A stretch of 64,000 nucleotides of DNA from Cercis canadensis (Eukaryota; Streptophyta; Magnoliopsida; Fabales; Fabaceae), in NCBI GenBank assembly GCA_003255065.1, contig QAOA01007551.1:733845-797844 (forward strand). Reading direction: 5' to 3'. This document shows, in pieces, positions 1 through 12,840 of the stretch (its first letter is position 1; each line of letters starts with the position of its first letter). The position numbers and the translations under genes are program-made. The notes beneath the pieces were generated by a model. That model worked only from the letters and a program-made list of their open reading frames with translations, was not told the origin of the DNA and searched no databases.

Positions 1-148
1 TCCTTACGACTTAGGGAATGAATCATACACATTCACCACGCACATAATGAGCACTCCGATATCTAAGAATTTTCATCCCCCAACACAGCTTGAGGCATAT
101 GATGGTACCACGGATCCCCAAGAGCACTTGACTCTATTTTGATCGGCT

Positions 149-930
149 ATGTTGCTCACGGACAACCCAGACTCGATTATGTGCAGAGCATTTCTTGGTA
201 CACTAAAAAAGGTAACACTTTTATGGTTCTCCTCCCTCAAGTCAGGATTCATCAATAGCTTTTGTGACCTCTCATCTCAATTCTTAGCCCACTTTTCAAC
301 TAGTCGCTCCCATCTCAAAACCTTTATATCCCTTATAAATCTTAAACAAGAAGTCAATGAACCACTCAAAGACTACTTAACCAAGTTTACCAAAGAGTCA
401 ATCCAGAAAAAAAACTTAAGTGACGATGTGGCTATCCATGCTATAATGGCCGAGCTATGAACTAGTGAATTCACTGCCTCTCTGGCTAAGAAACCTCCTC
501 TTAATTTGGATGACTTATTAACCAGAGCAGACAAATACATCAAAATGGAAGAAATAAATGTTGCTAAAAAGAAACATGAAACCTCGTAGCAAGATTCTCG
601 AAAAGATCAAGGAGGGCCATATGGAAAAAAGGATGAAAGGAGAAGAGGATGGGAACAATGAGGTCCGCCAATAGGAAAATATCGAAACTATACTCCCCTA
701 AATCAAAGCAGGGGAAAAATATTGGGTGCGATCTACCAAATAGACCTCCTCAACCCACCCAAGCCTCGACAAAAATTTCAACACCCAAGTTCGACTAATA
801 ACAAGTATTGTGCGTATCATAGAGAATTTGATCACCTCACTAATGATTGTGTTGATCTGAAAGATGATATTGAACAATTAATAAGGAGAGGCAAGCTGAC
901 AAGATTCATGGCTAGGGGTCCTAAGAAATA
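149..930 (+). mobile_element. gag region of the Tat element (fossil)
   Basis: The translation at about 149-460 resembles the plant Retrotrans_gag domain, including a PLKDYLTKF-type stretch. At about 800-900 there is a motif typical of Tat gag proteins, a Cys/His cluster (KYCAYHREFDH) followed by a charged LKDDIEQLIRRGKL stretch. It belongs to the broken element that covers the left edge of the window. The start of gag may lie to the left of base 1. Confidence 0.75.
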
Positions 931-1159
931 ATATGAAAGAAAGACCCAAGGAAATCAAACTGGGAGAAGAGAAAGGAGCTGATCCTCGATAATGAGAAGA
1001 TTGCCGCAACAAGCTTATGGTCGACAACACCCTCCACCTCAAAGGCAACAAAGAGAAGAACCACATCCAGTAGCAGGTGTTATAACTACAATAGCCGGAG
1101 GATTTGCTGGAGGAGGAGCTACCTCGTCATCTAGAAAGCGATATAGAAGGGCGGTGATA

Positions 1160-4100
1160 AATGTGGCAGGCCTAATAAGAGAACCCATTATCAGTTTCGA
1201 CGAAGAAGACTATCAGGGAATTCAGCGAAACCACGATGACCCTATGGTAATAATGGCAATGATCTTTAACTGGGAAGTCCACAGGATACTGGTCGATTAA
1301 GGAAGTTCAGCCGACATACTGTATTATGAAACATTCAAAGGCCTTGAAATTCCAGATTCTGAAATTCAATAATTTTCGGTAACCCTAGTTGGATTCTCCA
1401 GTAAGAGAGTGCATGTGAAGGGATACATTAAGTTGTGGGTAACTCTAGGCCAAGCTCCAGACACTGTTTCCATATCTGTTCAATTTTTGATAGTGGACTG
1501 TGAATCAGCGTATACTGCACTCCTTGGGAGACCTGCACTCAATAAAGTAAGAGCAATAGTGTCTACACCACACCTTACAATGAAGTTCCCCACCAAAGAA
1601 GGTCAGGTGGATGTGGTCCGAGCCCAACAAGAAGCAGCGAGGAAATTTTATAGTGAGTTTGAGAATTGAAGAACATGTGATAGGTGAGTCAAGAGCAAGC
1701 ACATCCCACAATGTTATGTATACTAAGTTAGATGTGTGAGAAGATTTAGTAGAAACAAGACTAGAACCGGAGGGGACCTTAGTGGAAGTAGAGATTGGGT
1801 TAGGAGCAAACAAAAAAATATGGGTAGGGGGCCAGCTGACAAAAGAAGCAAGAAAAGAACTAACCAAGATACTCACCGAGTTTTCAAACTTATTTGTTTG
1901 GTTAGCCGCAGACATGCCAAGAATAGACCCTAACTTCATATCACACAAACTTGATATTTATTCGAGTGCTCGTCCGGTAACGCAGAAGAAGCGAACTTTC
2001 GGACCAGAAAGACAACAAGCAATAAAAAAGGAAGTAAGAAAGTTATTAGAGGCAGGATTCATAAGGGAGGTGACATACACTACTTGGTTTTCAAACGTTG
2101 TTTTAGTAAAGAAGCATAATGGGAAGTGGAAAATGTGTGTAGACTTCACCAACCTCAACAAGGTGTGTCCTAGAGATTCATACCTCCTCCCTAACATAGA
2201 CAAACTAGTAGATGGGGCATCGGGATACAAGATATTGAGTTTCATGGATGCTTACTCCAGTTACAATCAGATCAAAATGTTACAGATGACGAAAATTACT
2301 GCTACAAGGTGATGCATTTCGGCTTGAAAAACGTCGGGGCTACTTATTAGAGACTGATGAACAAGGTGTTCAAACAACAGATTAGTAGAAATGTGGAAGT
2401 TTATGTAAATGACATGTTAGCAAAAAAAGCAGAAGGAGGTAACCATTTGGTCGACTTGAAAGAAATATTCCAGGAGTTAAGGAAGTACAACATGAGGCTT
2501 AACCCAGACAAATATGCCTTCAGAGTAAAAGCAGACAAATTCCTCGGATATATGATTAGCCACAGAGGAATTGAGGCTAACCCCGAAAAATGTCGAGACA
2601 TAATAGAAATGCTACAACCCAAGTCTGTGAAAAACGTTCAGAGACTCGCAGGAAGGATCGCAACCCATGCCCGTTTCATGAGCAGGTCAATAGATAAATC
2701 TTTACCCTTCTTTAAATGTTTAAAGCAAATTAAAAATTTTATTTGGGACGATGAATAACAAAATGTCTTTAATCAATTGAAGCATTACCTCTCTACACCT
2801 CCATTGTTGTCTAAACCTGTTACAGGAGAACCTCTCTACATCTACCTCTCTGTGACGAATCAAGTAACAAGTTCAGTCTTAGTCAGAGAAGATAAATGAA
2901 TCCAAAGACCAGTATACTACACAAGCAAAACTCTACAAGAAGCGAAAATTCGTTATCGAAAAATTGAAAAATTGGCCTTTGCACTATTAACTGCCTCAAA
3001 ATGGCTAAGACTTTACTTTCAAAATCATCAAGTCATTGTACGAATAGATGCCCCGCTCTAATAAGTGTTACAAAAACCAAATTTAGCCGGTTGAATGGTG
3101 ACGTGGTCGATAGAACTATCAGAATATGCATTACAATTTGAACCAAGAGGGGCGATGAAAGCTCAAGCCCTTGCAGATTTTGTAGCAAAAATGATGCGAT
3201 CATCTGAAAGGATATAATGGAAGCACATGTAACTTGGGTTGCTTATGTTGATGGGTCATCCAATGTGAAAGGAAGCAGAGCAAGCATCATACTAGAAAGC
3301 CCTCATGGTCTTAAAGTAGAACAAGTTTTAAAATTTGAATTTAAAGCCTCGAACAATCAAGCTGAATATGAAACACTGATAGCAGGGCTGCAGTTGGCAA
3401 AAGAAATGAGAGCAGATAGGATAAAAGTATTAAGTGACTCTCAACTGGTCACGAGTCAAGTCAAAAGAGATTACAATGCTAATGATGAGATGATGATGAG
3501 ATACTTAAACATTGTCAAGAGCTTAATTCCTCAATTTAGCTACTTCAAAATGACATACACTTTGAGAGAGAGAGCAACGAAAGAGCAGATATACTCTCTA
3601 AGCTAGCCAGTACAGGAAAAACAGGGAACAACAAAACAGTAATTCAAGAAACAAAGAAGCACCCTAGCATAGAGGAGGAAATAATGGCTATTGATAAAGC
3701 TGAAGCATCTTGGATGACACCCATAATCAGGTACTTCGAATTCGGGAAATTACCCGAGAATAAAAGTGAGGCGAGAAGCTTAACTAGAATGGTGAATAAA
3801 TATTATTTAAAGGCGACACAACTGTACAAAATAGGGTTCTCTGTGCCCATGCTAAAATGCTTAGATAAGGAAGAAGCGGAGTATGTGTTGCGGGAAGTAT
3901 ACGAAGGCATATGTGGGAGTCATATTGGAGCAAGGACACTTGCCAAAAAAGTTCTCCGTGCGGGATATTACTGGCCAACTATATGCACAGATTCTAGTAA
4001 CTTTGTACAGAAATGTGACAAATGCCAACGGTATTCCCCCGAGCACATAGACCCCCAAACAAAATTGCATCCGTCAGAATCTACATGGCCCTTCGCCAGA

Positions 4101-4985
4101 TGGGGAATAGCTTTGCTCCGACCATTTCCAACAGCTATTGGTTAAAAGAAATATCTGATAGTCGCTATAGACTATTTCACTAAGTGGATTGAAGCAGAAC
4201 CGTTAGCAACAATTACCGTAAAACAAGCTGAAAAATTCCTATGGTAGGCTATTGTTTACAGGTTTAAAACTGAGCTTTAAATTTTATTTTATATGAATTC
4301 CTTAAATCTTAACATATATTGTTTACAAGTTCGGGATACCATTTTCAATAACGGCCAATAATGGAACTCAATTTATAGACCAAAAACTTCCGAGCCATGT
4401 GTGAAAACTTGCATATCCAAGTTTATTATACCTCGGTAGAACACCCACAAGCCAATGGCCAGGTTAAAGTAGCAAATCGGGTAATACTTCAAGCACTGAA
4501 GAAGAGATTGGACAAGGCAAAGGGATACTGAATCGATGAACTAAGTCATGTTCTTTGGGCTTACCGAACCACCCCTTAGTCTGCCACGAGAGAATCTCCA
4601 TACAAGCTCACATACGATAAAGAAGCAATTATTCCAGTAGAAGTTGGTAAGCCAAGTTGGAGAAGACAACATTTTGAAGCTAACAATAATGACTCAAATA
4701 TGCTAGCAGAATTAGACTTGCTAGAAGAAGAACGAAAAATAGCTTCGATCCGGATGGTAGAGTAAAAACAGTGAGTCGCTAGATACTACAACTTTAGAGT
4801 AAGGGGGAGAACATTCAAAGAGGGCGATCAAGCACTTCGGCACACAACAATAGGCCACAAAATGACGTTTGAAGGAAAGCTCACACCAACATGGGAAGGA
4901 CCTTACCGAGTCACAAAGGTGTTAGGAAAATGGGCGTACAAGCTACAAACCCTGGATGGGAAAGAAATCCCAAGGACATAGAACA
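1160..4985 (+). mobile_element. pol region: protease-like, RT, two RNase H domains, integrase (fossil)
   Basis: The domains by rough position are: retropepsin-like stretch about 1,160-1,670; reverse transcriptase about 1,940-2,750, with recognisable Ty3/gypsy blocks such as KMCVDFTNLNKVCP and the FLGYMIS region; a first RNase H about 2,780-3,190; a second, archaeal-like RNase H at 3,217-3,606 beginning WVAYVDGSSN; and integrase about 3,680-4,700, with an HHCC-type zinc region ending CDKCQR and a chromatin-side tail to about 4,985. The order RT, RNase H, archaeal-like RNase H, integrase fits the Tat lineage. The region is broken in several places and is treated only as a relic. Confidence 0.85.
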
Positions 4986-5472
4986 TGGTGAATCTGCGAA
5001 AGTATTTTAGTTTGTTTGATTTACAAGTATGTTGTGACTCTTCACACACTTCAAATTTACAAGTATGTTGTGACTCTTCGCACACTTCGATTATGAAGTT
5101 TTTATGAATAAAACAATCAAGATTCTAAGAAATGTCTTCATATATCCAGAGTGAGGTTAAAACATCATTCCAAAACCGTCTAAAGGACATAAAATGGGTA
5201 TACGGCAAAGCTGAAAGCTCCCGTACAAACCGAACGTGATAATGTCCATAAGACAATAAACCAGAATGTGGCAGAGCAGAAAGACCCTACACTTCGAAAA
5301 TAAGTAACATAAAAATCATCCGTTGAAGGCTCGTTCAAGACAACAACAAGAAAAACTTACTCCACGTATCAACTAAAAAGTTCAATTTATTGAAAATAAA
5401 AATTAGAAGATAGAGGGGGAGAGGAAAGCTCGCCCACGAAGGGAAGCTCGCCCAAATTCGCCTATAATAATA

Positions 5473-5499
5473 AAATAAAATAAAATAAAATAAAATAAC
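5473..5499. repeat. (AAAAT)n pentanucleotide microsatellite
   Basis: About five uninterrupted units of TAAAA lie inside the non-coding stretch between the pol region and the antisense ORF region of the Tat element. Confidence 0.85.
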
Positions 5500-5569
5500 C
5501 ATTATTATTATTAGAGCTACTTCGCCTTAAGAAAACATTATTAACTTCTTCCTCCTATTCCTTGTCGCA

Positions 5570-8000
5570 TAGCACTCAATCTCTAACAACTTTGTACGGG
5601 TTCAACATGTCTTCACTCGTGTTTAATTCCCCAAACTGGAGCCGAACTTGTTCAATACAATTATTGAAACTAAACGTCATTCCCTCCGCATAAGTGTTTG
5701 TGTTGTTATTATCCATGACTACTTTCATTTCATCTATCTCTTTTTGCATAGTAGTCTTCACACTCTCAATCTCCTTCTCCTTCTCGGATAGACGTATCTG
5801 ACATTCATTCAGCTTTGCTCTCTCTTCAACAAGAGCAACCTCTTTATCTTCTAACAATTTTTCCAACATTCTCTTCTCACGATCCTAAACAAGTCTGCCC
5901 CCCTCCCACTCCTTCTTATCAAGAAGGGTCGACTCAACAACCATTTGTAACTCTTTATAGTTACTCTCTGCCTCAAACAATTTTTGTTTAACAGACTCCA
6001 CTTCAGCAACCATCATTTCAACACTATCCAGGTTGGCGTTGAACTCTTCATAAAGATGTTCCATAGCTATGGCAGAGCGTAACATGTGCCTCTAACAAAA
6101 TTTAACCACAAATGTTGTTGGCACTTGTCGTAGATTCTTTTTATCCATTTCAGACCTTAAATAATCACCCATCACCGAAGAGACATCTATACCCCGATTC
6201 CACATACTGAACAAGGGATCCGTAATACTTGTAACAAGGGCGCTGAAGTCACTAAAAGAGAAGTTTTGAATGTATCGTCCATCCTCATCATACCCTTGAA
6301 ATGGAACATCTGGACCAATAGAAGGATCTGAAACCCGACAACATTTGTCTCCTACGGAAGAATCACCTGTAGGAGGAACATCTGCTAGGATCAATGCTGG
6401 AAGAGGTGAGGCAATAAGTGTAGGAGTCGAAAAAACTGTCTCTTGACCACTAGAAAAAGTGGGAAATCCACGGTTCATGCGTGAGTGAACACCGCCACCA
6501 CGGCACAATGGACCACCCCTTCGCAATGAAAGACTCTGAGCTGGAGCCTTTCCTTTATCACCAGAACTTTTTTCTTGTTCACTTTTCCTTTGTAGAATTT
6601 TCTTAATGTTACACGAGGCATTTCTCCACCTACAAGAAAAAATAGAAGGTTAACATGTATAGAATAAAACAGGCTACTTCGCCCGCCAATGGAAAATCTC
6701 ACCAAAAAAATAAAAAGTATTGTTCACCCTCGCCTGGAACACTGTTCATCCTCACTCATCTGAAAAAAAAGTTACTGTTCACCCTCGCACAGAGCATTGT
6801 TCACCCTCGCCGAATATTATTCATCCTCGCCCATCCGAAAAAAAAAAAAAGAAAAAAAATATTGTTCACTCAAAGCACTATTCATCGAAACACTGTTCAC
6901 CACTTGCACGAGCACTGTTTATCCTCGCCAAAACAGCCTACACACTGTTCATTCTAGCAAATAATTAATAAATAAATAAATAATATATATATATATATAT
7001 ACACACACCTAAAATATATGCTACTTTTAGCGGAGAAGAGACGAAGTGGAAAAGACACAAATAGTACGTTGTACTGCGAGATCACAATCTGATAATTGTG
7101 GAGGTGAAGGAGTTCGAATGTCATTGTACCAATTGAAGGGAAACAACAATTTACCATTGTCATTACAAAAAAAGGTTGTAGTACCATCCTTACTCTTCAA
7201 GCGAATCCGAAAAAATAACTTATTCCACTTCTTCGCAAAAGAAGTCAACAATTGTAGAAATTTTCTATCTCGTATCGCCCCTAATGATACCTAACCACCA
7301 GTATGAGAAGCTACCTTAAAAAAGTAAAAAAAGGACTTAGTGCAAGCAACCAATCCCAGATGGTCACACAACATCTCAAAAGCTCGCATATACCCTCAAG
7401 AGTTGGGATAAAGTTGAGAAGGAGCAACTCTCAAAAAACAAAGGATAGAGACTTGAAAGGGAGTAAAAGGAAGACGAATATCAACATGCTTAATAATATA
7501 ACTATACATGGTAAAAGAGGATCGGCCACGGGCATGAGAAGCACATACGGGATGGGTACTATCAACAAAAATCTTTACAGCCAATTTTTCTTTATTAACC
7601 CAGTCAAAATCATCTAAATCCTTAATCATTGCGTCCAAATGTCTGTATGACGAGCAGGTATTAAGAACCTCTTCACTCACACATTTCCTCATATCACCTA
7701 AAGGACCAACCCAGCAGTCCACTTCATATCTCCTGTCACCACTCTTTACAGGTAAAAATGAACCATATTGGTAAAGAGGAGAAAGAAAACAATTTACTTC
7801 AATTTTAAAACTTAAAGTTTTGAACTCACGAAGAGAAAATATCCTACCTTTCCTATTAGAACTCGCTTTCCTATTAACCCCGTTAGTCACACCCTTATTA
7901 TCGTCACCCATACTTAAACCAGAGGATGTCTCGCCGAGCACCTCTTCACTCTGAGAACCCTCACTTTGGGAACTCTTGCTATCCGAAGTCATAATCAAAT
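5570..8000 (-). mobile_element. antisense ORF region of the Tat element (putative gypsy-type domain plus coiled coil), fossil
   Basis: Several minus-strand reading frames, opposite to pol, lie between pol and the right LTR. The one at 7,396-7,990 begins with an acidic, Ser-rich N terminus. It contains a stretch (LPFTPFQVSILCFLRVAPSQ) that resembles the family Pfam calls 'Putative gypsy type transposon' (PF04195). Those at 5,576-6,085 are rich in Glu, Lys and Leu and look like coiled coil. Tat elements are known to carry such an antisense gene between pol and the 3' LTR. It is broken here. Its role in the elements is not established. Confidence 0.65.
6718..6960. repeat. short tandem repeat rich in TGTTCACCCTCGCC-like units
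   Basis: A degenerate string of 14-30 bp units built on TGTTCA(C/T)CCTCGCC, interrupted by A-runs, lies within the antisense ORF region. Just beyond it is an (AT)n tract at about 6,983-7,006. Confidence 0.7.
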
Positions 8001-8540
8001 CCACGAAAAAATATGAAAAAAGAAGAACAAGAAAATATTGGTACCTGTAATATATAGGCAAGGGGAAGAAGACTGCAACAGACAATTAAGCCTGAAGAGA
8101 AGGAGACGAAGTATGAGCAATAAAACTTCTCAGCAAAAGAAGAAAATGTTCGACAGAATGAGAAACGAGTGCCACAATTCAAGTAATATAGATGAAACAA
8201 AAAATAATAAATAAAATAAACAAGTACAACATAATTTCCTTTGGAAGGAATCTTGGTAAAAAATTATAATCATGATGGTCTTGACATAATTTCTTTTGGA
8301 AAGAATCTCTGCCAATCTTGACAATAAGTAAAAAAATCTTTGTCAAAAGAGAACATAGTCAGCTCTGTTAGCAAGGTGCAGAAGAATCTCTGCCAAAAGT
8401 CATGAAATCCTAGCAATAAGCGAAAAAATCTCTGTGAAAAAGTAGCATGCAGGAAAACAATCTCTAAAGAGAGAAGCAAAATTTGTGGCATCGAATAAAT
8501 ATACGTACAACGAAATAATTTCTGCATTAAAAGAATCTCT

Positions 8541-8668
8541 GCCATGCATGCCCACCTAGCAAGTATAGTTCGGCCATGCATGCTCACCTAGCAAATGTAG
8601 TTCAGCCATGCATGCTTGCCCACCAAGTGTAGTTCGACATGCATGCTCACCCAACAAGTAGTTCGCCC
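8541..8668. repeat. 32-bp minisatellite, about four units
   Basis: Four units start GCCATGCATGC and end in TAGTTCG. The period is 32 bp for the first three units and the fourth is shorter and diverged. They are followed to about 8,790 by looser copies of AGTTCGCC/AGCTCGCC. The array lies between the antisense ORF start and the right LTR, where the promoter of the antisense gene would be expected. Confidence 0.8.
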
Positions 8669-8891
8669 AATGCACATGCTCTCTAGTTCGCCCAGCAGTG
8701 TAGTTCGCCTAGCGATATAATTCGCCTATGCTCAAGCTCGCCTAATATAGCTCACCCATGCATATGGTCAAGCTCGCCCAGTCCGACGTGCAAAGCTCAC
8801 TTAACCATTAAAATAACATGTAAAATACATCATTTAATTATTATTATGAGCTTTTTACAGTTTGCATTCTTCAAACTTCAAAGCTCGGAGG

Positions 8892-11099
8892 TGTCATAAC
8901 ATACCCGAAAGTCGCTATAACGAGAATGACTAAAATAAAAAGAGATTTAGTTTTCGAAATAAAAACTCTGGAGTCGTCACCAATTGTATTAAAAATCGGG
9001 GAACAATTGGAAAACCCCTTTAATTTTCAAAAAATATGTCTGCGAACCAGAGAGGGTTTAGGAGTCTAATTGTGTATAGGGAACGTGTTAGGCACCTATA
9101 ACACCCGTCTAAAAGACAGTTACCTAAAATTAATTGTGCAAATTAAATCATGACCTAATTATATTTATTTTATTCCTAAAAGAAAAATATGTGATTATTC
9201 ACAATGGGACTTGATTCGTCACCCTCTAATGCCTACATACCCTAATTAGGGATTAAAGTCCGCGTAGTTCGCAATGATTCAAAATGAATTTTTATTTATT
9301 ATTTTTTTATCTTTTCAAAAAATGAAATTAAAAGAGATTCAAAATTTTCAAATTAAAATTGTGCTATGAATGAAATTAATCGCGTTCTAATCCTTCCACT
9401 TTGTTCTCACGCTTCTCGGTTCCCAAAATTACGTTTATCCTTATCTCAGGCAGATAGGAGAGCCACCCCTATAGGGGTAAGTCACTCATATCCCTCCCTT
9501 AACAAGTAAGGGGTCTATGGATACTATTTACACAATTTAAACTAAACTATATAAAAATGCATGATGTATGTTTTAAAAAAATGAATTCACTTCTAATTTT
9601 ATTTCAATTAAACCATTTAAATAAAGAAAATGAATAAAATAGAATATAAATAAATAAATGAATAAATGAAGAATTAAAATAAATAAATAAATAACATAAT
9701 CTAAATAAAATAAATAAATAAAAACAAAAATTAAAATAAATAATCTAACCCCAAAATGAAATAAAATAAAATAAATGTCTAATCTAAATAGGCTAAAACA
9801 AAAAAATGCATACTAAACTTCAAGCTCAAATAAAAACTAAAGAAATAATAAAAATGAATAAAAGGGTATGCTAAAAGAATGGCCCAAAACCATTAGGCCT
9901 AGACCCATAATATATGATTGAAGCAAAAACACTAATAGGCCCAATTTGTCTGTAGCCCAATAGCAAAATCAAAGAATCAGTAAATAAAGAACAAAAAAAA
10001 AAAACTCAAGCAACATTGAAGTGGCCCATTTTCAGGTTTGGCCCAACAGCAAAACAACAACAAATCAGCAACCAGTAAATAAAAAAAAAAAAAAAACTAC
10101 AGCAACATAAAAGCTAGCCCATTTTCGGATTTGGCCTAATCAGCAACTAAAGAAGGCTGAAATTTTATTTAAGCCTTAACCCAATATGGCCCAAATGTAA
10201 AATTAAAGAAAAAAGGAAGCAAAGCTAACACTTTAAGCCTTACAATATTGGGCCTGATCTTATAAAGATAAAAAGAAATCAATATCCCTCATGAACTCAA
10301 AGAAAATAACTTAAACAAAAGTCCATAAAATGATAAATAAAAAGAAGCAAACTCCAACATAATAAAAAAGACAAGAAGCAATACGGTAATGGAGTTTTTC
10401 TTTCTCCATCTCATATCAAAAATCCAGAGGAAGGAGCTGGGCATAGGCAGTGGACTTTAAGGTAAAGAAACTTCATTTTTCTCTTTACTTTTGATTTCAT
10501 TGGGTCTCTATTCACCTATGAACTTGGTTTTCTTCTTTGATTCTCTCTCTAAGACTTTGCCTCTTTCTCTAGATGGGTATTTCTCTCTTTGTGGGGTGCA
10601 AAGTTTTTACCTCTGGGTGATTTTGAAAGTAGTGTTTGCATAAGAAAATGAAAGAAAGAAATTGAGTACACAACCTACCCCTTTTGAGTTTTTGCTAAAA
10701 TATTTCGAAGGTTCCTCTTTATCTCTCACTATGCTCTTCGCAATTTTACTTTCTCTCTATGCCCCCTTTCTCTGAACCTCTGTTTCGGTCTTTCCTTACT
10801 ACTGTGTTTCTGCTCTCCTTTTCTCTATGTTCTTGTGTGTATGTTTCAGCGCTTGCCTCTTGCTTTTATACTACTCCTTTGCACTCAAGTCCTCTTCATG
10901 TCTCTCTCACTATTTGTGTCAACTCAAATCTCTTTCTCTCTTTAAAACAACTTATCTTTCTATCTCTTTTTGGTTTTTCAATTGCACAAAATCTCTATCT
11001 CTCTCTCTCTCTTTTGTTTCTATCTTACTCATGACTCTTATTTTTCATGCACTCACATCTCTTTCTATGTCTATCTCTTCTCACACATTTAATTATATC

Positions 11100-11142
<43 letters not shown>

Positions 11143-11170
11143 TTATTAGTTGGATGAAATGAGGTGTCCA
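8892..11170 (+). mobile_element. 3' LTR of the left Tat element (fossil)
   Basis: It starts TGTCATAACATACCC and ends near GAGGTGTCCA. By eye it is homologous to the reverse complement of the LTR at 21,255-23,646 over most of its length, including the block with GGAGTCG..CACCAATTG near the start and the CT-rich second half. The position downstream of the antisense ORF region supports a 3' LTR rather than a solo LTR. No matching target duplication is seen across 8,887-8,891 and 11,171-11,175, as expected if the partner flank is beyond the left edge. It is more diverged than the LTR pair to its right. Confidence 0.75.
11105..11139. repeat. (TA)n microsatellite
   Basis: An uninterrupted TA run of about 17 units lies near the end of the LTR. 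Confidence 0.9.
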
Positions 11171-11174
11171 TAGG

Positions 11175-11460
11175 GGGCAAGTGATGGCCCAAAGCTAATC
11201 AAACTTCAAGCCCATTAGCCAGTCGATAACATGCCACATCTTCAGCAAGACAAGGCGCCACTAGTTCAGCTCCACAACTACTATAAATACATGCAGAATG
11301 CATTATGATAGGTAACTGGTCAAAAATATACCTAGACTGGATTATCTCTCTTATCACCTACCTATACTAACTTAAGCATCAGAGAGCCTTCCTCGGCCCA
11401 CTACCAAGCTTGGCTTATAGCTGGTACATCCAATTCGGACATTTCTGACATCAACAAATA
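11175..11460 (+). mobile_element. LTR-like fragment of another gypsy-type family (fossil)
   Basis: It contains a TATA-like CTATAAATACATGCAG, then TAACTTAAGCATCAGAGAGCC and an end near GACATCAACA. That layout matches the promoter, R and U5 part of plant Ty3/gypsy LTRs, in which a 'TTGAGCGTCAGAG' type motif is widespread. No internal region or partner LTR is seen. The boundaries are approximate. Confidence 0.45.
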
Positions 11461-11875
11461 TAACATACATGCATCATCAATGTTTAATTTCAAGGACAAG
11501 TTTCTTTTAATTTTTTTTTTTTACTTTATGATATCATGTACCTTAAATCTTGTTGTCATTCTTTTTATCTAGGTCATGTCTATAAGTGTAGACATAATTT
11601 TTGTCCAAGTAAATTTTTGTTTTTGTCCAAAAAAAAAATGCTTATATTATCAAGTTTATGAGTTGTGTAATCTTGGGCTTAGGTTTCTAATAAAAAATCT
11701 ATTTTTGCAAAATTTATGGGTATAGCCCAATTTTTCTATGAGGCCCAATTGATCCATTTTTATTTATAATATTTTTGTGTTTTTTTATAAATTTAAAGCA
11801 TTTTTTTTATAAATTAGTAAATGAGTAAATGTGGCATGGATATATTTTAAGGGGAAGGGCAAATTTGGGAAGCAA

Positions 11876-12012
11876 AAGAAAATAGAAAAGTGAGTGGAAA
11901 GTTCCTAAATTAGGAGATAAAAATATCAAAAGAAAATAGGAAAGTGAATGGAAAGTTCCTAAATAAGGAGATAAAAATATCAAAAGAAAATAGGAAAGTG
12001 TGTGGAAATTTC
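11876..12012. repeat. 54-bp tandem repeat, about 2.4 copies, inside the solo LTR
   Basis: Units of 54 bp contain GGAAAGTTCCTAAAT and GGAGATAAAAATATC. They repeat with phase anchors at about 11,881, 11,935 and 11,989. Confidence 0.85.
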
Positions 12013-12819
12013 CAAGGGGAAGAACTGTATAACATAGAGAGGAAAGAGAGACATATTCAGAAAATATAGAAGAATGACCAAAAGAAAGGCATAGAGAAGA
12101 GAGAAAAAAAAAAAAAAGAATTCAATAAAGCAAGAGCATATACATATAGAAGAGGGCAGAAACCAAGAAGGAGGAGAAATCATTTTTTTGAGAGGAGAGG
12201 GCAGAGAAGCTTGAGCAGAGAATAAATACAGATACAAGAGGGAAAAAGAGAACCCATTCAGAAGATATTTCATCCTCATTCTTTCAAAATCAAGTGATTC
12301 TCTTTGAATTGGTTCTTCAAGGGTAATTCCTACCTCATTTCTTTTATTCTCTGGTGTTTAGACTTAAAATAGATTTTGTTTGCTTGCTAGTTCTCTTATA
12401 TTAATGCTAGTTTAAAATATTTTCTGCCTTTTGCATGATTATGTTGGGTAGAAGTGATCTTGTTTTGTTTAGTGAGAAGGAATAAATGGAGGGATGTTTG
12501 ATGTGTGGTTATTTGTATTTGAGTTTGTAAATTTTTCATGCTGTAACCATGGTAGTCATGTATTGCTCTGTTTTTTTGGTTCTTTTTTTGCTCAACTGGG
12601 TTTCTTTAGCTGCTAATTTGTTTTAGAAATAATGTGTGGTCCTTTTATTATTTTGTAATGCTTGATGGCTGCCCTCTATTTTAAACCATTTGATAATCAT
12701 TTGAGGCTTATTTTAGTCTATTGTATTACATTTTTTGTAAGAGCTATTTGGAGATTGAAATAATTTTGATTTGGGCATTTTTGGTTGCTATTATGACTGG
12801 AAACAAAGTTCTTTTATTG

Positions 12820-12840
12820 GGGGGGGGGNGGGGGGGGGGG
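12820..12840. repeat. poly-G run with one undetermined base
   Basis: About 20 G with a single N at 12,829. It is probably a sequencing-difficult homopolymer rather than a biological signal. Confidence 0.8.

Larger units (their letters stand above)
1..11170 (+). mobile_element. Tat-lineage Ty3/gypsy LTR retrotransposon, 5' part beyond the window, broken
   Basis: A fossil LTR retrotransposon. The visible parts in order are gag, a protease-like stretch, reverse transcriptase, RNase H, a second RNase H of the archaeal-like type, integrase, an antisense ORF region and an LTR at the right end. Two RNase H domains and an antisense ORF between pol and the 3' LTR are known marks of the plant Tat lineage (Ogre, Retand, Grande relatives). 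The 5' LTR is outside the window. The element is clearly broken, with more than ten breaks by eye, so it is an old copy. The right boundary is the LTR end near 11,170. Its LTR is homologous, in inverted orientation, to the LTR pair of the element at 17,181-23,646. The family call is confident, the exact subfamily is not. Confidence 0.85.

Noticed and set aside
10759-11162. Plus-strand Ser/Leu-rich ORFs in the left LTR
   Set aside because: They arise from CT-rich and TA microsatellite sequence inside an LTR.
8892-11175. Left LTR as an independent solo LTR
   Set aside because: No matching 5-bp duplication was found on its two sides, and its position after the antisense ORF region fits a 3' LTR.
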